This document shows, in pieces, positions 53,317 to 64,000 of a stretch of DNA of 64,000 nt. A program made the position numbers and the translations under genes. Within the stretch, counting starts at the first letter, position 1, and each line of letters opens with the position of its first letter. This DNA comes from Pseudomonadota bacterium (GTDB taxonomy: Bacteria > Pseudomonadota > Gammaproteobacteria > Burkholderiales > Rhodocyclaceae). A model generated the notes under the pieces. That model was given only the letters and a program-made list of their open reading frames with translations. It did not search any database and was not told where the DNA came from. The stretch is from assembly GCA_018241665.1 (NCBI GenBank), contig JAFEDK010000005.1, forward strand, positions 62,001-126,000, in the 5' to 3' direction.

Positions 53317-55581
<2,265 letters not shown>

Positions 55582-55594
55582 GCCCCCTGCGCCG

Positions 55595-55613
55595 CCGCTC
55601 CCCGATGGAGCGG
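55595..55613 (+). terminator. Hairpin after frmA
   Basis: CCGCTCC (55595-55601) and GGAGCGG (55607-55613) form a 7-bp stem with a 5-base loop 13 bases after the frmA stop. No T-tract. Confidence 0.45.
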
Positions 55614-55673
55614 TACCGCAGGAAGCCTTCCCGCCGAGTCGGCCCCTGTGGGGCTAGCTCCTGTGGGGCTGTC

Positions 55674-55705
55674 CTGTGGGGGCGAATTCATTCGCCCCCA
55701 CAGGT
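55674..55705. repeat. REP-like single palindrome between frmA and fghA
   Basis: A 32-base near-perfect palindrome, CCTGTGGGGGCGAATT with its inverse, lacking the 23-base spacer. It is preceded by short tandem edges (CCTGTGGGGCT at 55645-55673) and followed by decayed CCCCACAG/CCACGGG edges up to 55745. Confidence 0.88.
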
Positions 55706-55751
55706 CTCTCCACGGGTCTCCCCACAGATTTCACCCACGCACCCCACATCT

Positions 55752-55774
55752 TGTAGGGTCGAATTCATTCGACC
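55752..55774. repeat. REP-like arm, GTCGAC-type variant
   Basis: A single arm TGTAGGGTCGAATTCATTCGACC (core GTCGAATTCATTCGAC) lies 40 bases before fghA. It has the same compensating base pair as the arms at 36722 and 36881. Confidence 0.78.
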
Positions 55775-55813
55775 GCCCCTCCCCCCGGCCCAGCCTTCTT
55801 CCCGGAACCCGCC

Positions 55814-56662
55814 ATGACCACGCCCCTGACCCTGATCTCCGAGAACCGCAGCTTCGGCGGCTGGCATCGCCGCTACCGGCATGCCGCCACCAGCACCGGC
55901 TGCGACATGACTTTCGCGGTGTTCCTGCCGCCGCAGGCCGAGCACGGCCCGGTGCCGGTGCTGTACTGGCTGTCCGGCCTCACCTGCACCGACGAGAACT
56001 TCATGCAGAAGGCTGGCGCCCACCGCATCGCCGCCGAGCTGGGCATCGCCATCGTCGCCCCGGACACCAGCCCGCGCGGCGCCGACGTGCCCGGCGACCC
56101 GGACGGCGCGTGGGACTTCGGCCATGGCGCAGGTTTCTACGTGAACGCCACCCAGGCCCCGTGGAAGGCCCACTACCGCATGCACGACTACGTGGTGCAT
56201 GAGCTGCCGGCCCTCGTCGAGGCGAACCTGCCGGTCAGCCTGCGCCGCGCGATCTCCGGCCATTCGATGGGCGGCCACGGCGCGCTGGTGTGCGCGCTGC
56301 GCAACCCCGGCCACTACCTGTCGGTATCGGCCTTCGCGCCGATCAGCAACCCGATGGACTGCCCGTGGGGCCACAAAGCCTTGTCCCGCTACCTCGGCGA
56401 AGACCGGGAAGCCTGGCGCGCGTGGGACGCCTGCGAGCTGATCGCCGGCGCCAGCGAACGCCTGCCGCTGCTGGTGGACCAGGGCGAGGCCGACAGCTTC
56501 CTCGCCGAACAGCTCAAGCCGGACGCCCTCGCCCGCACCTGCGCCGCCGCCGGCCACCCGCTGACCCTGCGCCGCCAGCCGGGCTACGACCATAGCTACT
56601 ACTTCATCGCCAGCTTCATCGAGGACCACCTGCGCCACCACGCAGCAGCCTTGCGCGGCTGA
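55814..56662 (+). CDS. fghA: S-formylglutathione hydrolase
   Basis: 282 residues, full length, of the esterase D family. The catalytic Ser is in [15 protein letters not shown], the Asp region in [12 protein letters not shown], the His in [17 protein letters not shown]-terminal HWRY-type sequence [26 protein letters not shown] is typical. It releases formate and glutathione from S-formylglutathione, completing formaldehyde oxidation after FrmA. Confidence 0.97.
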   Translation: MTTPLTLISENRSFGGWHRRYRHAATSTGCDMTFAVFLPPQAEHGPVPVLYWLSGLTCTDENFMQKAGAHRIAAELGIAIVAPDTSPRGADVPGDPDGAWDFGHGAGFYVNATQAPWKAHYRMHDYVVHELPALVEANLPVSLRRAISGHSMGGHGALVCALRNPGHYLSVSAFAPISNPMDCPWGHKALSRYLGEDREAWRAWDACELIAGASERLPLLVDQGEADSFLAEQLKPDALARTCAAAGHPLTLRRQPGYDHSYYFIASFIEDHLRHHAAALRG

Positions 56663-56671
56663 GGCCGGGAC

Positions 56672-56693
56672 GGGCGAATGAATTCGCCCCTAC
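56672..56693. repeat. REP-like single arm after fghA
   Basis: One arm (GGCGAATGAATTCGCC with CCCTAC edge) starts nine bases after the fghA stop codon, where it can form a transcript-end hairpin. Confidence 0.82.
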
Positions 56694-56825
56694 GCCGAAT
56701 CCAGTCCCGACATCGCCGGCGTCCACCGGCCGCAGGACATAGCGTTGAGTAAGTCATGCCGCAAGGGGCCATCCCCCGCCGACGAAAGCCTCATCCAGAG
56801 GCTGGCTGCTGTGGGGCTGGCTGCT

Positions 56826-56892
56826 GTGGGGGCGAATTCATTCGCCCGCGGACTTCGATCAGGCGACAGCGGGCGAATGAATTCGCCCCCAC
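56826..56892. repeat. REPIN-like element, copy 5
   Basis: Arms at 56826-56847 and 56871-56892 with a 23-base spacer beginning GCGGACTTCGATCAGG. It is preceded by a GCTGCTGTGGGGCTG tandem edge (56807-56825). Together with the arms at 56672 and 56928 it fills the 334-base gap between fghA and the converging aminotransferase-like gene, which holds nothing else recognisable. Confidence 0.9.
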
Positions 56893-56927
56893 GGATTGAA
56901 GGACTGCACTTCCGCTCCACCGATCAA

Positions 56928-56951
56928 GGGCGAGTGAATTCGCCCCCACAG
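56928..56951. repeat. REP-like arm with one change
   Basis: GGGCGAGTGAATTCGCCC with CCCACAG edge, one base changed from the family arm. It lies 45 bases before the stop of the converging aminotransferase-like gene, and its left flank GATCAA resembles the REPIN spacer. Confidence 0.78.
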
Positions 56952-56996
56952 TTTGTTTGAAGAACCACGCCCCGGGCCGGTTACTCGCAGGCGCAA

Positions 56997-58328
56997 TCAG
57001 CCGCGGGCGATCTCGCGTACCGCGGTCACCAGCCGGTCGAGGTCGGCCGGGCGGGTGAAGATGGCCGGCGTGACGCGCACCACCGCGCCCGACGCCAGGC
57101 CGCCGCGGGCCACCGTGAAGATGCCGTACTGCTCGCGCAGGCGGCGCGCCAGGGCCTGGCTATCGGCCAGGCTGCTGCGGCCGCCAATGCGCAGCGCGCT
57201 GATCGCACCATGCAGGCGCGGCGCGTCCGGCGTCAGGATCTGCACGCCCTTCACGTCGCGCACCCGCTCCACCCAGTAGTCGCGCAGGTAGCGCAGGCGG
57301 GCCTCCTTGTTGGGCACGCCGATGGCGGCCTGGAAGTCCAGCGCGGTCGGCACCGTCATCACGTTGGCGGTGGCGGTGGTGCCGGAATGGACCCGCGAAC
57401 GGATGTCGCCGGTGCCCTCCCCGGCTGCGCTGAGGTGCGGCGCGATGTCGTCGAGGCGACTCTTGCGGATGTACAGGAAGCCCACGCCCAGCGGCGCACC
57501 GACCCACTTGTGCAAATTGAAGGCCGCGAAATCGACGCTGCCCAGCTCCGGCAGACGGAAGTCGATGTGGCCCCACGAGTGGGCCGCATCGAGGATCACG
57601 TCCACCCCGCGGGCCTTGGCCAGCCGGGTGATCTCGGCCACCGGCAGGATCAGCCCGGTCTTGTGGTTGATGTGGGTCAGCAGCAGCAGGCGCGTACCCG
57701 GGTTGGCGGCCAGCCCCTTGGCGTAGGCGTCGAGGATGCCGGCCTCGGTGGCGGGCTCCGGCAGCACGATGCGCGCCACCTTCACGCCGCGCCGCTCCGG
57801 CAGGTAGTCGAAGACGCTCTGCGCGCTGTCGTAGTCCAGGTCGGCGTACATCACCGTGTCGCCGGGCTTGAGGCCGCGGTAGTTGGTGATCAGGTTCTGC
57901 AGCGCCTCGGTGGCGCCGCGGGTCAGCGCGATCTCGTCGGCCTGCACGCCCAGCAGCGCGGCGATGCGGCCGCGCACGGCGTCCGTCTCGCGGCTGAACT
58001 CCTGGCGCAGGAAGTAGGAGTTGCGCTCGTTGAGGCGCTCGATGTTGCGTTGCAGTTCGACCAGCACCGGGCGCGGCATGATGCCGTAGAAGCCGTGCTC
58101 CAGATTGACGAAATCCGGCGACTGCCGATACAGCGCGGCGATCTGCGCCCAGTAGGCCTCGTTGCGTGCCACCGTCAGCGCATCGCCGCCCGGCAATGCG
58201 GGCAGTGCGATGGCCGGGGCGGCCGCCGTTTGTGCCAGGGCCGGCGCGCCGCGCAGGGTGGAGGCGGCGGCCACGGCCAGGCCGAGGGAGCCCTTCAGCA
58301 GGGCCCGGCGGGAGAGTTGGGGATTCAT
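56997..58328 (-). CDS. Tat-exported class V aminotransferase-like PLP enzyme
   Basis: 443 residues beginning MNPQLSRRALLKGSLGLAVA, a twin-arginine signal ending near ALA. The rest is a fold-type I PLP enzyme of the isopenicillin-N epimerase/cysteine-desulfurase group: LTRGATEALQNLI, VILDAAHSWGHIDF (PLP Asp/His), NLHKWVGAPLGVGFLYI (PLP Lys) and the C-terminal GAVVRVTPAIFTRPADLDRLV. Exported PLP enzymes of this type include PvdN, which modifies the pyoverdine siderophore in the periplasm. It is next to a TonB receptor gene, so action on a ligand taken up or secreted there is possible. Confidence 0.9.
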   Translation of the reverse strand: MNPQLSRRALLKGSLGLAVAAASTLRGAPALAQTAAAPAIALPALPGGDALTVARNEAYWAQIAALYRQSPDFVNLEHGFYGIMPRPVLVELQRNIERLNERNSYFLRQEFSRETDAVRGRIAALLGVQADEIALTRGATEALQNLITNYRGLKPGDTVMYADLDYDSAQSVFDYLPERRGVKVARIVLPEPATEAGILDAYAKGLAANPGTRLLLLTHINHKTGLILPVAEITRLAKARGVDVILDAAHSWGHIDFRLPELGSVDFAAFNLHKWVGAPLGVGFLYIRKSRLDDIAPHLSAAGEGTGDIRSRVHSGTTATANVMTVPTALDFQAAIGVPNKEARLRYLRDYWVERVRDVKGVQILTPDAPRLHGAISALRIGGRSSLADSQALARRLREQYGIFTVARGGLASGAVVRVTPAIFTRPADLDRLVTAVREIARG

Positions 58329-58355
58329 CTGGGATTCTCCGTAATCGGCACCCGC

Positions 58356-60800
<2,445 letters not shown>

Positions 60801-60941
60801 TGATTCCTCTTGGAGTGCTGACGGGATATCCGCTTGCGATGAACGGAACGAGCCGGAATTATCCCTGGCAGGATTCCTGCATGGCATTGGAGGAAAGGAC
60901 AATTAACCTCAACATTGCGCCAAGGCCTTGCTCATATCCAT

Positions 60942-61937
60942 ATGAAAATAAAAGATAAAAACAAGCTCGTCGTATCCGTCGCCTACGATCGGCTGGGCGC
61001 CTTCGAATTCGGCTGCGTGACCGAGATATTCGATCTGCAACGCCCCGAGCTGGATGTGGACTGGTACCGCTTCGCGGTCTGCTCGGCCGAGGGTGGAACC
61101 CTGCGCGCCAGTGGCGGCATCCGCTTCGAAGCGCCCAACGGGCTGGAGATCCTCGACCAGGCCCATACCATCATCATCCCCGGCTGGCGCGACCCGGACG
61201 AGCCGCCGCCCGATGCGCTGCAGGACCAGCTGCGCGCCGCCTACGCGCGCGGCACGCGCATCTGCTCGATCTGCTCGGGGGCCTTCGTGCTGGCCTGGTC
61301 GGGCCTGCTGGACGGCAAGCGCGCCACCACCCACTGGCGCTTCACCGACAAGATGAAGCGGCGCTTCCCGACCATCCAGGTCGAGGCCGACTCCCTCTAC
61401 GTGGATGCCGGGCAGATCCTCACCTCGGCGGGCTCGGCGGCCGGGCTGGACATGATGTTGTACCTGGTGGCGCGGGATTACGGCAGCCGGGTGGCCAACC
61501 GGGTCGCCCAGCGCCTGATCGTGCCGCCGCACCGGGAAGGCGGCCAGGCCCAGTTCGTGTCGCGGCCGATGCCGGCCGACGATTCCGGCCGCCTGTCGCG
61601 CCTGATCGACTGGATCCGCCAGCACCTGGATCGCCCGCACACGGTGGCCTCGCTGGCCGACCGGGCGGCCATGAGCCCGCGCACGCTGCAGCGCCAGTTC
61701 CGCGAATCCACCGGCCTGTCGCCCTACGAATGGCTGCTGCAGGAAAGGGTGGCGCTGGCCAAGCAGCTGCTGGAAACGCCCCACGTGCCGATCGCGGCGA
61801 TCTGCGAGCAGGCCGGTTTTGGTTCGGAGGAGTCCTTCCGCCATCACTTCCGGCGCGTCGCGCGGGTCAGCCCGTCGAGCTATCGACGCGCCTTCCTGCA
61901 GACCCAGGACGACGTGGCGGCGGGCGCCGCCGCCTGA
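60942..61937 (+). CDS. GlxA-family AraC-type regulator with DJ-1/PfpI domain
   Basis: 331 residues from MKIKDKNKLVVSVAYDRLGA. The N-terminal half is a DJ-1/PfpI-like domain with RICSICSGAFVLAWSGLLDGKRATTHW (nucleophile-elbow region) and GSAAGLDMMLYLVARDYG. The C-terminal half is an AraC helix-turn-helix pair (VASLADRAAMSPRTLQRQFRESTGLSPYEWLLQERVALAKQLLE, IAAICEQAGFGSEESFRHHFRR). Such regulators control amine, betaine or aromatic catabolism. It is divergent from the TonB receptor gene over 141 bases, so it probably controls it. Confidence 0.93.
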   Translation: MKIKDKNKLVVSVAYDRLGAFEFGCVTEIFDLQRPELDVDWYRFAVCSAEGGTLRASGGIRFEAPNGLEILDQAHTIIIPGWRDPDEPPPDALQDQLRAAYARGTRICSICSGAFVLAWSGLLDGKRATTHWRFTDKMKRRFPTIQVEADSLYVDAGQILTSAGSAAGLDMMLYLVARDYGSRVANRVAQRLIVPPHREGGQAQFVSRPMPADDSGRLSRLIDWIRQHLDRPHTVASLADRAAMSPRTLQRQFRESTGLSPYEWLLQERVALAKQLLETPHVPIAAICEQAGFGSEESFRHHFRRVARVSPSSYRRAFLQTQDDVAAGAAA

Positions 61938-61962
61938 AACATCACCGCGGCCGGCCTGCTGC

Positions 61963-62006
61963 TGCGGGCCGCGCAGCGCCGCCACAGCGCTGCTGCGCGG
62001 CCCGCA
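61963..62006. terminator. Bidirectional terminator hairpin
   Basis: TGCGGGCCGCGCAGC (61963-61977) and GCTGCGCGGCCCGCA (61992-62006) form a perfect 15-bp stem with a 14-base loop, centred between the stop codons of converging glxA-type and cytochrome c genes. Confidence 0.72.
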
Positions 62007-62040
62007 CGGAAGATGGGATTCCGGGGGCCGCCAAACCGCC

Positions 62041-62640
62041 TCAGGAACCCGGCGTGCAGTCCTTCAGGCAGCGCGTGCCGACCACGTCCGGGCGGTCGTC
62101 CACCTTGAAGCCGTCCCGGTTGGGCATCACGACACGCGGCAAGCTGGCCGCGTCGAGGCGCCCGTCGGCCGGCAGCAGGCCGTTGAGATGCAACAGGTAG
62201 GCGCTCACCGCATAGACCTCGTCCGGCGTCAGGGACTGCGGGCTGTCGAAGGGCATCGCCCGCCGCACGTAGTCGAACAGCGTGGTGGCGTAGGGCCAGA
62301 AGCTGCCGACGGTGCGCACCGGGGCCTTGGTGGCGAGACTGCCCTGCCCCCCAGCCAGGCGGTCGGCGATGCCGTTCTGGCCGCCGGCCCCGTGGCAGGC
62401 GATGCAGCGGGTCTCGTAGATGCGCTGGCCGGCGGCCACCGTGCCGCTACCGGGCGGCAGGCCTCGGCCGTCCGCGTCGATGTCGATGTCCCAGGCCGCC
62501 AGCTGGGCGGCATCCACCGGCGTGCCAAGGCCAAGGGGCTGGCCATTGCGGACGGGCTGGCTGTGGCAGGCGGACAGCGCGGCCGACAAGGCCAGCGCAC
62601 CAAGCAGGGCCGCCAGCGGCTTGCGTTCAAACATGGACAT
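62041..62640 (-). CDS. Single-haem cytochrome c lipoprotein, electron acceptor of the sulfite dehydrogenase
   Basis: 199 residues. The ATG at 62640 is chosen because GGGGAGG lies just upstream; it overlaps the end of the SoxC-like gene by 14 bases. The start MSMFERKPLAALLGALALSA and LSAC make a lipoprotein signal. Residues from about 95 on are a cytochrome c domain with CIACHGAGGQNG (CxxCH) and VMPNRDGF near the end as Met ligand region. It is the partner of the molybdenum subunit but is half the length of classical two-domain SoxD, so it resembles the SorB or short SoxD type. Confidence 0.87.
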   Translation of the reverse strand: MSMFERKPLAALLGALALSAALSACHSQPVRNGQPLGLGTPVDAAQLAAWDIDIDADGRGLPPGSGTVAAGQRIYETRCIACHGAGGQNGIADRLAGGQGSLATKAPVRTVGSFWPYATTLFDYVRRAMPFDSPQSLTPDEVYAVSAYLLHLNGLLPADGRLDAASLPRVVMPNRDGFKVDDRPDVVGTRCLKDCTPGS

Positions 62641-63937
62641 TGTGCACCTCCCCGCTCGGCAGCACCTGCCAGCTCTGAATGCCGTTGTAATGGTAGGCGG
62701 ACTCGGTGCCGCGGGCAGCGATGAGCTGGCTGCGGGTCGGCTGCACGTTGCCGTGGCTATCCACCGCGCGGCTCTGCAGCACCGCCGGGCCACCGTCCCA
62801 CAGCCAGGGCAGGCTGAAGCGGGTCAACGCGCGGTCGAGCACCGGCGTCTGCAGCACCGCCTCTTCCCAGTTGCGGCCGCCGTCGATGGACACGTCCACG
62901 CGGCGGATGCGCCCGTGGCCGGACCAGGCCAGGCCGGTGATCTGCTGGCGGCCGCGGCTCTTCAGGGTCTGCCCGCCGGATGGCCCGGTGATCACCGACT
63001 TCACGTCGAGCACGAAGGAGAACTGGCGTGACGTGCCGTCCGGCAGCAGGTCGGTGTATTTGGACGTTTCCTGGCGGCTCTGCCACGGCGCGGTGCCGAG
63101 CTTGAGGCGGCGCAGCCACTTGACGCTGATGTTGCCCTCCCAACCCGGCAGCAGCAGGCGCAGCGGGTAGCCCTGCTCCGGGCGCAGCATCTCACCATTC
63201 TGGGCGTAGACGATCAGTGCATCGTCGAGGGCCTTGTCCAGCGGCACGCTGCGCGTCATCGCCGCCGCGTCGGCCCCTTCGGCGAGCAGCCATTTGGCCT
63301 CCGGCGCCACGCCGACCTCCTGCAGCAACGTGCCGAGGGACACGCCGGTCCATTCGCAGCAGCTCAGCAAACCATGCAGGGACTGCACGGTGAGCTTGCG
63401 CGCCGGCCGCCATTCGCTGCCGCTGTTGCCGGCGCATTCGAGGAAATGCACGCGGGACACCGCCGGAAAGCGCAACAGGTCGTTGAGGCTGAAGGACAGC
63501 GGCCGTTCGACCAATCCGTGGATCACCAGCCGGTGCTGCTCCGGGTCGATGTCAGGAATGCCGGCGTGGTGGCGCTCGAAGACCAGCCCGTTGGGGGTGA
63601 TGGTGCCGAAGATGTCGGCCAGCGGCGTCAGGCTCGACGCGGCGGTGGGAAACGGCGGCTGGGCGCCTTCGCGGACGCGGCGGATCACCCGCCCCTCGAA
63701 GCCCGACGGCTGGCCGTAGGGATTGGCCACCGGCCGCCCCTGGCTGCGTGTCCACGCCGGCACCGGCAGCACCTCGCCGGCGGCGCGGGCCGATCCGGCC
63801 AGCGTGGCAGCGGCAGCGCCACCGGCCAACGCCGCGCCACCTTGCAGGAAACGGCGCCTGCCAGGCGGCTTGGCACTTTTGTCGGCAACCAGATCGGCAC
63901 CGGCATCGAGGCCGGGCGGGGGCAGATAAGGGGGCAT
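62627..63937 (-). CDS. soxC: Molybdopterin sulfite dehydrogenase, SoxC-like
   Basis: 436 residues with a twin-arginine leader GRRRFLQGGAALAGGAAAATLAG at about 27-49. The molybdenum-ligand cysteine lies in SRVHFLECAGNSGSEW; further motifs are LVIHGLVERPLSFSLNDLLRFP, GYPLRLLLPGWEGNISVKWLRRLKLG and the C-terminal dimerisation domain IRRVDVSIDGGRNWEEAVL. SoxC works with SoxD as a sulfane dehydrogenase in thiosulfate oxidation. GAGGACCC lies upstream. The rest of any sox cluster is beyond the right edge. Confidence 0.92.
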   Translation of the reverse strand: MPPYLPPPGLDAGADLVADKSAKPPGRRRFLQGGAALAGGAAAATLAGSARAAGEVLPVPAWTRSQGRPVANPYGQPSGFEGRVIRRVREGAQPPFPTAASSLTPLADIFGTITPNGLVFERHHAGIPDIDPEQHRLVIHGLVERPLSFSLNDLLRFPAVSRVHFLECAGNSGSEWRPARKLTVQSLHGLLSCCEWTGVSLGTLLQEVGVAPEAKWLLAEGADAAAMTRSVPLDKALDDALIVYAQNGEMLRPEQGYPLRLLLPGWEGNISVKWLRRLKLGTAPWQSRQETSKYTDLLPDGTSRQFSFVLDVKSVITGPSGGQTLKSRGRQQITGLAWSGHGRIRRVDVSIDGGRNWEEAVLQTPVLDRALTRFSLPWLWDGGPAVLQSRAVDSHGNVQPTRSQLIAARGTESAYHYNGIQSWQVLPSGEVHNVHV

Positions 63938-63969
63938 GGGTCCTCGCGGGAAGTGATGGAAGGAAAGGC

Positions 63970-64000
63970 TTACACGCAGTCGTCGGTGGCCAGCGGCACC
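63970..64000 (-). CDS. C-terminal end of a gene continuing past the right edge (tentative)
   Basis: Reading leftward from the edge, one frame gives VPLATDDCV and a TAA at 63972-63970, 33 bases before the soxC start. Nine residues are not enough to identify a family. A sox gene is likely from position only. Confidence 0.3.
   Translation of the reverse strand, partial: VPLATDDCV

Overview
The window is GC-rich (roughly two thirds G+C by eye), densely packed chromosomal DNA of a Gram-negative, flagellated, aerobic bacterium, most likely a betaproteobacterium of Rhodocyclales/Zoogloeaceae type. This follows from the many methyl-accepting chemotaxis proteins, outer-membrane porin, Tsx-like and TonB receptors, a cytochrome-c-linked membrane urate oxidase, Sox-type sulfite dehydrogenase and glutathione-dependent formaldehyde oxidation. 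Genus cannot be fixed from the sequence alone. No phage, transposase, plasmid or CRISPR gene is visible.

Layout. 0-4 kb: a cut-off LysR gene, an MFS transporter, a chemoreceptor, and tRNA-Gly/tRNA-Thr. 4.2-6.5 kb: one polypeptide joining a cyclic-nucleotide-binding domain, an acetate-kinase domain and a PduL phosphotransacylase domain. 6.6-9.5 kb: a leftward operon for a cysteine-containing secreted RiPP precursor, an MNIO (DUF692) modifying enzyme, its DUF2063 partner, an ECF sigma factor and a zinc-finger anti-sigma factor. 9.9-13.8 kb: AhpD-like protein, cyclophilin-like protein, LysR, chemoreceptor.

13.8-45.4 kb is a very large purine/allantoin catabolism region. Urate enters through an NCS2 permease and is oxidised by PuuD, UraH and UraD to allantoin. 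Allantoin (with two NCS1 permeases and a racemase) is opened by PuuE, then Alc and AllA give glyoxylate and urea. Glyoxylate goes through Gcl, Hyi, GlxR, glycerate 2-kinase, a dedicated enolase and a dedicated pyruvate kinase to pyruvate; an AmiS/UreI channel may move the urea. alc-allA is present twice as a direct repeat and puuE twice as an inverted repeat; the extra copies bracket a module (NCS1, GntR, racemase, porin, NCS1) that has its own AT-rich control region. gcl and eno share a promoter and operator arrangement conserved base for base in spacing. A LysR gene diverges from uraH at the right end.

46.5-53.2 kb is a signalling block: GGDEF-EAL protein, ODP-type di-iron beta-lactamase-fold protein, PAS chemoreceptor and a NarL-type two-component pair. 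53.4-56.7 kb holds LysR, frmA and fghA (formaldehyde detoxification). 57-62 kb holds a Tat-exported class V aminotransferase-like protein, a TonB receptor and a GlxA-type regulator. The right end enters a SoxC-like sulfite dehydrogenase with a small cytochrome c.

A REP/REPIN-like palindrome family with core GGCGAATTCATTCGCC occurs at about ten intergenic places and is the main dispersed repeat.
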